Of a DNA stretch of 64,000 nt, positions 12,685 to 23,222 are shown piece after piece. The stretch spans positions 3,038,001 to 3,102,000 of the forward strand of contig JAKZAP010000011.1 of the NCBI GenBank assembly GCA_023053575.1, read 5' to 3'. Under the pieces are notes generated by a model. That model was not told the DNA's origin and did no database searches. It was given only the letters and a program-made list of their open reading frames with translations. The DNA comes from Branchinecta lynchi. Lineage: Eukaryota; Arthropoda; Branchiopoda; Anostraca; Branchinectidae. Position 1 is the first letter of the stretch, and every line of letters begins with the position of its first letter. A program made the position numbers and the translations under genes.

Positions 12685-12940
12685 AGTTTAGTTGCGTTTT
12701 TGGATACCATGATATTTGATACCACGGTCTATAGTCGTTTTCGCAGTTACCGTGGTATCTTAGACCACGGTCAGAAGGTGTTTCTGCTGTTAACGTGCTA
12801 TCTGGCAAGGCACCGTGGTATCTGATATTCAGATACCACGGTAACGACTTTAGACCGTGGTATCAGATACCAGGGTAACTGCAAAAACGACGAATTGCAG
12901 ATCCAGTTACCGTGGTATCTGCACAGACGCAACTTTTCTT
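12685..12940 (+). repeat. GATACC foldback element (copy 3)
   Basis: Begins TAGTTGCGTTTTTGGATACC and ends GGTATCTGCACAGACGCAACT. Shorter copy. Confidence 0.75.
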
Positions 12941-13064
12941 TGTCTGGTGTTGGTCGGGTGTAGTCTGGACTGGAGTGTACTGATCTTGCAAATGGTCCTA
13001 TGATTATGAGAGACTAAACAACCGCTCCCAATGTTCATCTTCAGCTGATGTCACCTAACCGTAA

Positions 13065-13565
13065 GGGTCAGCAACTTTAAAGTTTAACTGAAAAGCCAAC
13101 TTATTTTTGTATCATTTAACTGAATACACTGCATTGTTTGGATTGTGTGAAGGGAATTTTTTTATTCCACTATTTGCCCCTGAATGACGCTCAGAAAATC
13201 TACGGACGTATTCATAATGCAAAATTTTACTATGACGCAGAAAATTGTAATCTCAATCGAAACGCGGTTTTTCAGTTTCCAATGATCATTTTGCGGAAAG
13301 TAGCTCACTGCGTGAACACTGATTTTTTGTAAATCGTGTTCGTCAAACATACAACACAGGTACAAGCGCATACAGGTACCACACATTCGACAGGAATTTC
13401 CACTATGTGAAAATTGATTGTTCGTAAATAGAGGAGCAACAAAGTAACGCATTTTAGTCGGGTCTTGAAGCCTCTTTGAGTGTGTCAGTGATGGGTAACT
13501 GTATTGTCCTATCTCTGCCCTTTTCAGTTAAACTTCAAATAGGTGGTTACTTATTATCCACTGTG
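13065..13565 (+). repeat. Short interspersed repeat with TTAAACTT-type ends
   Basis: Starts with AAAGTTTAACTGAAAAG and ends TTTTCAGTTAAACTTCAAAT. The middle with GCGTTACTTCGTTGCTC-like sequence recurs at 18990-19310, 52000-52430 and 52430-52915. Lies just before exon e. Confidence 0.6.
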
Positions 13566-13575
13566 GCTTTCCTAG

Positions 13576-13778
13576 GAGAACACAAACAAAGCCCACAGTG
13601 AACCAACCAATGAACACGAGGAACGTACCAGCGCATCAGTTCCAGAATCATCTCAGGAAGCGGTAGGCACTAAAGTGCAAGAGACGCGGACTGAAGAAGA
13701 AAAGAGGAGGGATGATGGAAAATCGAGGAGACTTAAGCGTGAGAGACCGTCGGACATCTACGTACCACCTGGAAGAAG
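13576..13778 (+). CDS. ACIN1: Acinus exon e: charged linker
   Basis: The acceptor is TTTCCTAG at 13568-13575 and the donor GTAAAA at 13779. It is open in phase 0, rich in Glu/Arg/Lys, and ends after two bases of an Arg codon that exon f completes. Confidence 0.75.
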
Positions 13779-13817
13779 GTAAAAAAACACCTTACCAAAC
13801 CGAAACTCATCCTTCAC

Positions 13818-13985
13818 TTAAAGGACCCCTCGCACTATTTACTCTTTAAGTTACAGTGTTTTAAAATATTTGAAAACTTTAAAACTTGGTTATGCTGTCA
13901 ACAAATAACCCACGGTTTTGGCTGTTTTAAACCTTTTCCGACACCCGTTCACTTAAAGCGAAAACAGGGAAACAGTTTACATAAC
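13818..13985 (+). mobile_element. piggyBac-like MITE, truncated
   Basis: TTAA-AGGACCCCTCGCACTA start, cut at ~13985 by a GGGATCCC element. Confidence 0.7.
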
Positions 13986-14200
13986 CGGTTTTGGGAATCC
14001 CAAAACGTAAGTGGTGGGATACCTATGACATCGCAAAAGTTGTCCGTCTTTCCATCCGTCTGTCAGCATGATAATTCTGGAAGGGAATGAGATATTTTGA
14101 TGAAACTTGTTGTGAGGATTCTTTGGGTCAAGGGTAAGGTCAAGTTTCTAGATGGGCTATGTAGCCCTACGTTTAGGCAAGAATAAATAAGGGAAGAATT
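13985..14200 (+). mobile_element. GGGATCCC-family fragment
   Basis: GGGAATCCCAAAACGTAAGTGG is followed by the standard 5' part, then lost. It truncates a TTAA-type MITE at its left edge. Confidence 0.7.
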
Positions 14201-14329
14201 GAGAACTCACATAACCTCGATGTCAGCATCCGGGATCTTTTTTTGTCCGATCTTGTTTGTCGAAGGGGGAGCCTGGGTGGAGCTTCGCGTGTTGCCTCTT
14301 GCAGTATTATGTGTTACCTCCAAGCAAAA

Positions 14330-14545
14330 GTGACGAAGCAGTCAGAAAAGGCGGGAAGTTCAAACAGTGCTGATTCTGAGGATTTTACAAATAGAAACGA
14401 CTTTTCAATCTCGGGTCAGATTTGCAATATGAAGCTAATGTTATCACGACCCTTCACAAAGACGGTGAAGCCCAAGGGAATGCGGCATTTGATGACTCAG
14501 GGGAGCAATTAAACAACTTGAACGTTGAAGCGTACACCTAACACG
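14330..14545 (+). pseudogene. Possible fragment of an unidentified protein C-terminus
   Basis: A frame with AKVTKQSEKAGSSNSADSED is followed, after a one-base shift at a TTTT run (~14402), by ~45 codons ending LNNLNVEAYT and TAA. Composition is protein-like (acidic/polar tail), not LINE-like. No family recognised. Confidence 0.35.
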
Positions 14546-14814
14546 CATGCATTTAGTTAAGATTCAATAGGATCGGTTTGAACATTAGTAATTTTATTTT
14601 GGTCATCTCAGGACTGTAAAGAATCGCTTCTAGAAAAGGTATTAAGCTGGGCAATTTAAGTTATTTAGCTGTCGATATGTACTCAATGAGTTATTGTGTT
14701 TTGTTTTTAAGTTGTACTACACAAAATTTAGTTCATATCATTTTCTCGTGTAGTTACGAAAAACAGTAGGCTATTCCAATTTTAAACGAGTGATTGCTGA
14801 TTGTAACATATATA

Positions 14815-15115
14815 GGGTCAGATATCGGAGGGTATCCCAGTGCAGAATGGTGTTAGACAAAGTCTGCCATCTCTATTTGTCTTAATTCACTTTTTCCTCC
14901 TTATTTTTACAAAGACGTTGATGTGAGTTACATTGCGTACGCTGACGATGTATTGTTCGTCAGTAGAAGTAAATCTACAATTGAAAAAAATGTTAACATT
15001 CTTTCTTCAGAATGTTAGAATATCTGTCTCTGGAGAAGTGGGACGAAAGATTTACTTCTTTTTTTTTTTTACAAAAAACATTCATTCTTGTCATCTATGA
15101 CAGATTCTTAGCTGA
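14815..15115 (+). mobile_element. LINE RT fragment (YADD box)
   Basis: Frames broken by indels show IPVQNGVRQSLPS followed by VSYIAYADDVLFVSRSKS, the QG and YADD regions of a reverse transcriptase. Related in motif to the LINE at 26.7 kb. Confidence 0.75.
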
Positions 15116-15371
15116 CGAAAGTAGTTTGAGTCAACTCTAACAAAGTTAAATCTGTAGAATGACTGTTAATGTTTTTCGCCGTACTTGCGGTACAAACAGT
15201 TTAAGATCTAAGCAGCTTCATTTGATCTTATTTTTGGGCAAAGCCTTTACAGATTTGTTTCTTATCTTACCTTAATTGGCTACCGAAACGCATCACAAGT
15301 CAGTAAATAATTATGATACTTTCACTATTATATTTTCTTCACTTCAATGTGTGTTCTAACTGCAAACAAAT

Positions 15372-15622
15372 TTAGCAAAATTTGAGACTCCGCCCTCGGC
15401 GGGGAGTGCGATGCGTGGTTGGGTGCTAATCATCCGACGCTTCCCGTGCTTTTCCCTAGATTCCTCTAGGTACCCATTTGAAACTGGGTCGACTTTTGGC
15501 TTGTCTTACGGGGAAACGCCACTAACCCTCGCCCTAAACCAAACGGTAGGCACCACCGGGACTCGAACGAGCGACACTTCGCTTGGGATTCCAGCGCGCT
15601 AACCATTCGGCCACGGATGGAC
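15372..15622 (-). mobile_element. tRNA-derived SINE
   Basis: The minus strand starts with a tRNA-like head: A box TGGCCGAATGG and B box GTTCGAGTCCC, about 45 bases apart. A ~170-base body with a GGGTACCTAGAGGAATC core follows. The acceptor ends do not pair, so this is a SINE head and not a working tRNA gene. Confidence 0.75.
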
Positions 15623-15689
15623 TGCGCATTCTATCAAACCAGGGACGAAGCTAGTGGGGTAATTTCTAATGGTTCTATTCGCCTTGCAG

Positions 15690-15941
15690 AACTTCAGAAG
15701 CAAAACCTCGAGAACCCGAGAGGCCCCGCGAAGCCAAGACACCGGTCGAGGCTCCAAGCGTCAAGGATGAGCGACCCACAACAATCGCCCATAAACACCC
15801 ACAGGAAGAAGCAGACGAAGCTCTCGAATTGAATTATGGTTTCAGTGAAGAATCGGAAGATGAGAAGAATGAACAGGATGAAAAGACGGATGTGGTCGCT
15901 TCGAAGGTCAAACAGGGAAACGACGGAAAAGAAGAAAACAG
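15690..15941 (+). CDS. ACIN1: Acinus exon f: charged linker
   Basis: The acceptor CCTTGCAG ends at 15689 and the donor GTCAGT begins at 15942. The 252 bases keep the phase-2 frame and encode Pro/Glu/Asp/Lys-rich sequence. A tRNA-derived SINE on the minus strand ends about 70 bases upstream of the acceptor. Confidence 0.8.
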
Positions 15942-16129
15942 GTCAGTTTTAACGTTTAAGTATAGTGCTAAATTTCTTATAGACGATATTTGCGAGGAAG
16001 CAGCGAAGGAAGCTGGAAACTTCCTGAAGACCAGACCTGAGTTCGAACCATCACTCTCTGAAGAAGAGTTCGTCGAGAAAATCAAACCTATGGGCGTATG
16101 GATCTCGGTGGACATGAAATGGCATTATT

Positions 16130-16885
16130 AGGTAGAAGTGACAAAAGAGGTAACTTGGCACTCTTGTACCGGAAATTGCTGGCAAAGTATGCAAGTTTGT
16201 AGTTCGTTTATCCGACCCGTACTGGAGTACTGTTGTCCCGTCTGGCATTTTGGGCTGACGCATGAGCAGTCGGGATCGTTCGAGAGGATTCAGTATCGAT
16301 CCCTTTTAATTGCTTTTAAAATCCCCGAAGTCGTATTTAAATCTTCTTGATATGCTTCATCTAAAAACCAACACCGCGAAACCTGTCATTTAATAACCTT
16401 GGAAAACAAATCCTACAAGACCTAACCCTACGCCCTATCCTGCCCCCTGTATTCGCCGTAATTCGAGTCAGGCCTGGTTAGAGCAGCTTCGCAACCGATT
16501 CCGGTAATATAACCGGTCACATGCGCTCGTGCTCGGTATCGGCGTAGCTTTGTGCCCTCATTCGTGAGCCGGGTCAGTTTTGAAGCAGTTTGGTCAACTG
16601 TCAGTATATAAATAATGTCTTAAATTTTTCTTTTGTTCCTTTCTCGTCCGCAATCGTGCAAAGGTCTCTTTCCTGTTTGATTTTGCGTTCGGCATCTTGG
16701 TTTGTGGTTGTTGTTGTATGTATTTACTTTACGTTTGACGTCATCATTATTATTGTTGTATTTGTTCACTTCGCGTTTGACGTCGTTTTATCTTGATATA
16801 GTTATTTTTGTTGACACAAAAATGAAAATTCGGCTAGTCCGTGAATGGTTTGAAAATAAATTGAATTGAATCGAATTGAATTGAA
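16130..16885 (+). mobile_element. CR1-like LINE 3' end
   Basis: Encodes SSFIRPVLEYCCPVWHFGLT...ERIQ, the conserved end of CR1-like RT proteins. A degenerate 3' UTR ends in ATTGAATTGAA repeats at ~16880. It starts directly after the sequence following Acinus exon f. Confidence 0.8.
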
Positions 16886-16927
16886 TTGAAGTAGGATAAT
16901 CTAAATTAGTAGTTACAGCCAAGTATT

Positions 16928-17325
16928 AGTTGCGTTTTTGATCCGAATTCTCCTCGCGATTCTTCTCGCAATTCTCCTATTTCTCGTTTTTGGACTATTC
17001 AGATGAAGCGAGTTATCTTTTCTTGCGTTTTAGTCAGAATCGAGAACGGGAAAGCCTCGTGATTCTGCAGAGTCGAAAAGTTGCTCCGATAGTGAATTCT
17101 CGATTCTTCTCCCTCCGTTCTCCTCCCTGATTGGTCAACAGAGTGCGGGTGTTCAATATGCATAAACACGTATATCGGGTTGCTGGCGATTTGCCAAATT
17201 AGTGTTTTTGTCAAAAGCGAGAATGGAGAAGCGAGAGGAGCAAAAACGGTAATTTGTACGAGAACCGCGAATTCAGAAGCGAGAACGGAGAACTGAGAAT
17301 TCAGATAAAAAACGCCACTGTTATA
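16928..17325 (+). repeat. Foldback element with GAATTCTC words
   Basis: Begins AGTTGCGTTTTTGATCCGAATTCTCC, the same outer end as the GATACC family, but the interior is GAATTCTC/GAGAATTC words. Ends ATTCAGATAAAAAACGCC. Minus-strand frames here are artefacts. Confidence 0.65.
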
Positions 17326-17557
17326 CACTTTTCCTTTTATTTGTCGCTTGCCTGATCCCCCCCCCCCCCCCCCAAATACGCTGTGGGTGTGATTAGTCTC
17401 AGAGAAAGGTAATTTTCTGAATCTTGTCAAATAGGAAGTTTAGTAACAGAACTTGAAATAAGGAGTAATTTAAACTCTATTAAGGAACTATATTAAGTAA
17501 TTTAAAGCAGTAGAGATTGCGTACCCTTATGTATCCCTGAAGTTTTTTTTGTTTCAG

Positions 17558-17758
17558 GACGCACAAGCGGGTAGCAGCGGACACGGAAGCAGTCGACGAC
17601 GAGCCGTACAAGAAACTGAAGCGCCCTCACCAGGTTCGCCCACCCACACCCCCTCCTCTCCGCCGCCCAAAACCGGAAACAGTCGAGAAAATCGAAAGCT
17701 TGCGCCGGCCGAAACCGGAAACGATGGAAAGCCCGGAGAAGAAGATTCGGCTTGAAGA
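17558..17758 (+). CDS. ACIN1: Acinus exon g: Pro/Arg-rich, possible NLS
   Basis: The acceptor TTTGTTTCAG ends at 17557 and the donor GTAAGT begins at 17759. It is phase 2 in and out. It encodes YKKLKRPHQVRPPTPPPLRR and two RRPKPET repeats, so it is basic and proline-rich and may contain a nuclear localisation signal (inference). Confidence 0.8.
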
Positions 17759-17784
17759 GTAAGTAGCTGGTGTGGTTTTACTAT

Positions 17785-18595
17785 AATAACAATAATAATA
17801 GATTTATTGCCCATCATAATGCACAAACGTACAAAAAGACGGAGTAATTAAATAAAGAACAAGAAAAAGAACAAAGAAAGAATGGAAAAAAAGAGCATTA
17901 CTGTCAACAACAATAATGGAAAGAGCACAAGAAACTTAAAAAGAAAAAACACAAACTGAATTTTTTTATATCCGTTCAAAGCGATCGTTGTCAATTGTTT
18001 CCAGTAGTTTTAAATTGTTTCCAATCGTTTCCAATTGTTTTCGATCGGAAACAGTTGGTTTTGTTTTCAAATCGTGAAATATCGACGATTGGAAACAACT
18101 GTTTCCAATCGTAGTTTTACAGCTGTTTATGACTGTTTTACACAGAATTTACACTGAGAAAAGCATCGGTTGAGCTACATTAAGGCTGCGTTTAAAATGC
18201 TCTCGCCTCTCCCGAATAACAGATATAGGTCGTGCTAAGCCATACTTTGAAGACAAAGTGTTATTACTTGTCCAAGGTGGAGACCTCAGCAGACACTTTA
18301 CATATTTGTTAAAAGATTCACGAATGTCATTCAGATCCGAGCAGGGAAACAGCTTCCAAAAAGGTGCCAAAGCAATAACGTGCGGAACTACAAAGGAATT
18401 ATACATTTTAGCAAGAGTAAATCTATTAAATTTCAATTTCATGGAAACAAGGATTCCGTGTGCTTTACGAGCTTTGGCACGAAGAAATGTTTTTAAAAGC
18501 GAAGGGGTAGCATGGATTAAATAAACGCTATCAGCTACAGGATTTTTAAAGGATTTGCATTTTTTCTTGCAAAAATGCATACTAAATTCGTCATC
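17785..18595 (-). mobile_element. LINE 3' fragment, same family as the one hit by the Polinton
   Basis: The minus-strand frame 18580-18149 contains AKARKAHGILVSMKLKFNRF and LLRSPPWTSN, matching the 40.9-41.2 kb copy. The 3' end is a TTATTATTG-type tail near 17790. A cluster of inverted CGATTGGAAAC / GTTTCCAATCG motifs (17980-18118) lies inside it. Confidence 0.8.
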
Positions 18596-18631
18596 AGCCT
18601 CTGGAGTCGCTGATTCCGAGGGGTTCCGTTA

Positions 18632-18952
18632 AAGGACCCGTGATGATAATTCATTCTACTTCACTATAGTATTTGCATCATCTCGTTCCCGCGATTCTCT
18701 ACTTCATAAGTGGATCCTGTCTCCTGTATTAGCAATACACTGATCATCATGCCTGCCACCTTAGCTCTCTTTCGTGACGTACGCGCCCGATCATTTATGC
18801 AGATTTTGCCAAGATTGGCATTGAAGGCAAGGGACTAAAAAAAGCCGAGCCGTGTGTAATTTTTGTAAGCACAGCTTAGTTGTAAAGTGGTCAACTGTCT
18901 CAAAACCTCTGAGCAGAAAGTCGGTAGTGCGGGTTTCCTTTAACGCTTAACC
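18632..18952 (+). mobile_element. Related TTAAAGGACC-ended short element
   Basis: Begins TTAAAGGACCCGTGATG and ends GGGTTTCCTTTAA. The interior differs from the main family. Non-coding. Confidence 0.5.
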
Positions 18953-19539
18953 GAATAAGGCTGAGATCCGTCAGTCTAGTTACACTTCACTTATTTACTT
19001 AAGTAGCCCTGCAAAACTGGATAAAAATGCGTTACTTCGTCTGTCCGCTATCCACAGATAATCTATTTCATCGAATGAACTTACACTTTCGGATTTGTGG
19101 TTCCTCTATGTGCTTATCCGTCTATGCGTGAATTATTCAGCAACTACAAAAGCAAGCGATTGCCGAAAAGTAACAGTCACTTAATGAAAAGATATACATT
19201 ATCATCTATTCCCTACTTTTTTCATCCGTGAATTTCCTAGCTCAACGTCCATAACAAATGGAGATGCAGGCTTTTGTTGAGATTCAAAGTCTCCGCTTCT
19301 GGGTGTATTACGGGTTGTCGTGCAAGCAGCGCACATTCTGAACGTTAAACATTCCTTCAGCCCAAGCTGACTGCGAAGCATATTTGATAGTGCAAAACGG
19401 AGTTTGAAACTTTAGTTTGTTTTCCCACAAGTTCGTTTTTCCAACTTGAAGGGCTTTTAGCCTGAAGAGGACCCTTGCCAAGAAGGGCCCAAAAATTCAG
19501 CTGACATATCTGATCTGATTCATTGTGGTTGTACGCGAG

Positions 19540-19960
19540 GGCCAAAGAGACATGGGGGAGGAAATTTATTTTAAGGCGGGGATTCCAGCAGATCATTTGA
19601 GGTTGTTAATGAGTTTACGAGGTGATTGTCTACCTTTAGGATTGCGTAGAAGATATTTGTGTAAGGTAAGAGTGTTGTCTGGTCCTTACTTTTGCCCAAT
19701 TTGCGGACAATTGGACGAAAATATTTTTCACGTAATGTGCGTATGTTCCTGAGCTTTCAGATCTTCGTGGGGAAATTTTTGCTGATAGGAACTGGGGGGA
19801 GGATTGGTTAGTAAAAGTAATGGGAAGTAAAATATTTGGTGATATTGAAAAGTTGGGAAGATTCCTTTCGGTTTCGATGAGCCACAGAGAAAGATTCCTG
19901 TAAAGGAATAAGTAAAATAGTTAGCATTTATTTGGTTTGTGTTTTTGATTTTTGTTTGTG
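19540..19960 (+). mobile_element. LINE C-terminal fragment with zinc-finger motif
   Basis: Encodes LLMSLRGDCLPLGLRRRYLC and CPICGQLDENIFHVMCVC, the C-x2-C...H-x4-C knuckle at the end of many LINE ORF2 proteins. Truncated on both sides. Bordered by the GGGATCCC element at 19965. Confidence 0.75.
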
Positions 19961-19964
19961 TTTA

Positions 19965-21367
19965 TTGGGATCCCAAAACGTAAGTGGAGGGATACCTATG
20001 ACATCGCAAAAGTTGTCCGTCTGTCCGTCCGTCCGTCCGTCCGTCTGTAAGCACGATAACTCTCGAAGGGAACGAGATATTTTGATGAAACTTGGTGTGA
20101 GGGTTCGTTGGGTCGTCGGACCAGTCAAGTTCGTAGATGGGCTTTGTAGCTCTACATTTAGGGGTGGGGGAGGGGATTCAAATTAAGGGACAAACAAAAT
20201 ATTTTTAAACAGCTAATGTGATAGTCAATTATGGGGTAGGAAGACATGCTGAAGACGATGGTGAAAACTATTTTGTCATCGGACAAGTAGTTCGCCCGGA
20301 ATCCGGCCAAAACCGGAAAGTTTGTTGAAAGTAAAAGTTTTATTTGAAGTTGATTAGATGTTCGATGTAGTGGCAGGAAGACATGCTGAAGACGATGGTG
20401 AAAATTATTTTCTCGACGGACAAGTATTTCGCCCGGAATCCGGCCCAAACCGGAAAGTTTGTTGAAAGTAAAAGTTTTATTTGAAATTGATTAGATGTTC
20501 GATTTAGGGGTCGGAAAACATGCTGAAGACGATGGTGAAAACTATTTTCTCGACGGACAAGTATTTCGCCCGGAATCCGGCCCAAACCGGAAAGTTTGTT
20601 GAAAGTAAAAGTTTTATTTGAAGTTGATTAGATGTTCGATTTAGAGGTAGGAAGACATGCTGAAGACGATGGTGAAAACTATTTTCTCGACGGACAAGTA
20701 TTTCGACCGTAATCCGGCCCAAGCCGGAAAGTTTGTCAAAATTAAAAGTTTTACTTGGAGTTGATTAGATGTTCGATTTAGGGCAAGAAGACATGCTGAA
20801 CACTTATGTGAAAACAATTTTCTACCCGGACATGTAGTTCGTCCGGAATCCGGCCAAAACCGGAAATCTGTTGGAAGTCAAAGTTTTATTTCTAGTTGAT
20901 TAGATAAGCGATTTAGGGTAAGAAGAGATGCTGAGTCCCTGTATGACAATCATATTTTACCCGGACATATGGTTCGACCAGAAAATTTGTTATAAGCTAA
21001 ATTTCTATTTGAAGTTGATTAGATGTTCATTACTGGGGAAAGAAGATACCCTGATTTCGTGTTTGAGCTTTCTTTTTTCGCCGGACAAGTAGTTCTGGAG
21101 TTCGACCGGAACCGGGAAATTGGCAAAAGTGGCAGGAAGTTTTCGTCAAAACAGATATGACTTATAGGGGTAAAAACAACAGGCTGAATCCAAATCTGAA
21201 CTTGGTTTTCTCAGGTGATTAGCAATTTGGCCTTAATCTGTTTCTGAATTTTAGTTGTAAAAATGTTCAAGGAGTCTGGCGAAGACTGGATCTGGCTAAG
21301 ACAAGACCCAGTTGTCTGGATCAGATATTGAATTTTTGGGATCCCATCGAAACCTTTGGTCTTGTTT
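19965..21367 (+). mobile_element. GGGATCCC-ended repeat element (copy 2, most complete)
   Basis: GGGATCCC at 19967-19974 and 21338-21345. The interior is at least five tandem ~137-bp units (GAATCCGGCC cores near 20298, 20438, 20575, 20713, 20849), then diverged ones. GTCCGTCCGTCCGTCCGTC lies near 20020. Minus-strand ORFs here are repeat artefacts. Confidence 0.85.
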
Positions 21368-21589
21368 TTTTCCCGTGAAAAAATTCAAAATCCCTTAGAC
21401 GGTCAAAATAAAAATAATCTGCCTTTTCAGTTAAACTTTAAAGTGCTAATATTTGACCTTGAAACATACGGCCAACAGATTCCAAGGCCAAATCTTGCTT
21501 GGGAAGCTTTGTTCGGTTGAGGATCTTTGCAGTCGAAAGTCATTACAAGGAAAATATTTTTGATTGTTTTGCTGTCCCCCCCCCCCCCC

Positions 21590-22055
21590 CCCCCTCAGTG
21601 ATCGAAGTTCACTTCGCCGGCCAAAACCGAAAAATGTGTTAAAAGCAAATGTTTTATTTGAAGTTGAGTCTGAGTCTGTATATGTATGTCTCTCCTGAGT
21701 CTGTATATGACAATCATTTTTACCCGGACATCTAATTTTTCCGGAATCCGGTTGTAACCGGAACTTTTTTCATAAGTTAAAGTTTCATTGGAAGTTGATT
21801 AGATGTTCTTTATAGAGATAAGGATATACGCTGAATTCGTTTCTGAATTTTCTGTTTTTGATTGACAATTAGTTCGCTCGGAGGAAGTTTCGGTCAGTAT
21901 CGTCAAAATAAATATGGCTTATAGAGGTATATCTGAACTTGGTTTTCTCTGATGATTAGCCTGGCGAAAATTGGATCTGGCGAAGACAAGACCCAATTGT
22001 CTGGATCAAGTACTAGATTTTTGGGATCCCTTCGAACCATAGGTCTTATTCTGTT
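21590..22055 (+). mobile_element. GGGATCCC-family fragment, 3' part
   Basis: Diverged internal units ending in TTTTTGGGATCCCTTCGAACC near 22030, just before Acinus exon h. A pure C tract (~21577-21593) marks its left side. Confidence 0.65.
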
Positions 22056-22115
22056 CGGAAGGGGAACGTAGATTGTTGTTAAACATTTTTATCTGACCAT
22101 TTGTATTTCTCATAG

Positions 22116-22215
22116 GCCGCAGAAACCCGTGGAACCTCCTCCAGAAATTCAGTTTAGGATCAGCTTTAGGAAACTAAAGAATTTCATTCCGAAGGTCAAT
22201 GGAGAGAATGCAGAG
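22116..22215 (+). CDS. ACIN1: Acinus exon h, directly before the 21-kb intron
   Basis: The acceptor ATTTCTCATAG ends at 22115 and the donor GTAAGC begins at 22216. It encodes QFRISFRKLKNFIPKV, similar in pattern to the conserved ISITTESLKSLIPDIK-type segment of vertebrate Acinus. It finishes in phase 0. Confidence 0.8.
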
Positions 22216-22244
22216 GTAAGCCATTTTTCTTCGCCCGTTTTCTT

Positions 22245-22800
22245 GGAGGCTATAAGTAATAAGTAAGTAATTTATTTGTAACCCACCATTTCGAAAAAGC
22301 GGAGTAAGTGAAAGAAAATAAATAAAACACAGAAAAAGACACTAATTTTCAATCCATAGGAACTTAAAGAAGGAGGTTACTTGTGCCAGGCAGATTCGTT
22401 TTTCGGCGGGGGGGGGGGGGGCATTAAGCAGAAATGTTTTCAGTAACGAGCGTCCTGCGTTTTTTAAACGTTTTTTTTTGTCTATATCATAATACAAAGC
22501 TACAGAAAAGGCGTTTGCCTCTAAATAATTTGAGTAATCGAAATTATCAGTGTTAAAAATCCCATCGATAATGCGCTTGAAACTATTGATCGATTCAGCG
22601 TTAACCGCATCTTCGGGAAGGCTATTCCAAGGATCAATAATTCTGTTACCAAAGCCCCACTTGAAAACGTCCTTGTGGCATCGTGGTTTTGAAAGCTTGA
22701 ACGCGAACCCTCGATGATGATGGTTAATGCTGAATTGGTCACTTCAAAGTTGTCATAACTTCCTTTGATTAATTTGAATGCTTCAGTCAAGTCTCATCTG
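22245..22800 (-). mobile_element. CR1/L2-like LINE 3' fragment
   Basis: On the minus strand, the typical LINE tail pattern TEAFKLIKGSYDNF is followed, after a frameshift, by a WNSLPEDAVNAESINRFK-type ending. The 3' end carries AAGTAAGTAATT repeats near 22260. It lies just after exon h. Confidence 0.75.
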
Positions 22801-22884
22801 AAAAATCTTTATGCGATGGAGGGAAGGCACAACTTGGCTAATCTCACTTGGTAGGGGAGACACTTTTTCATGGTAAGGTTGTAG

Positions 22885-23220
22885 TCGATATTCCTTCAGC
22901 CCAAACTGACGGCGAATTTGACGGTGCAGAACGGAGATACAACTCCAATAAAATGTAGCTGACCGTTTTGCATTGTCAGATATGAAATTGATGATTTTTA
23001 AGGATTCCATCGGAATTTTGCTCAGGGAATCTACAGAAATTTTGCTCAGTGAATCTACCGAAATCTTGCTCAAGGAATGCACCGGAACTTGACTCAGGGA
23101 ATCTATCGGAAGTTATCTAATCATCTGCTATTTGCTATCATCTGTAATGGCAATTTTTTTTGTTTGGAAGAACAGTCGGTAAAAATTACCAGCAAGTCAG
23201 TAAAAATACCTTGCCCCCCC
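22885..23220 (+). repeat. Repeat element with internal 24-bp minisatellite
   Basis: Begins ATATTCCTTCAGCCCAA and ends GTAAAAATACCTTGCCCCCC. The middle (22998-23110) is about five ~24-bp units with GGAATCTACCGAAATTTTGC. Related to 62283-62790 and to 19345-19520. Confidence 0.65.
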
Positions 23221-23222
23221 AA

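Noticed and set aside
15540..15622. Functional tRNA gene on the minus strand
   Set aside because: A and B boxes are present but the acceptor ends do not pair and a SINE body follows.
16999..17430. 143-codon minus-strand ORF
   Set aside because: Lies across a foldback element and a poly-C tract; low-complexity translation.
20158..20722. Three similar minus-strand ORFs starting MGRI
   Set aside because: They are translations of the same ~137-bp tandem repeat in shifting frames, with no coding constraint visible.
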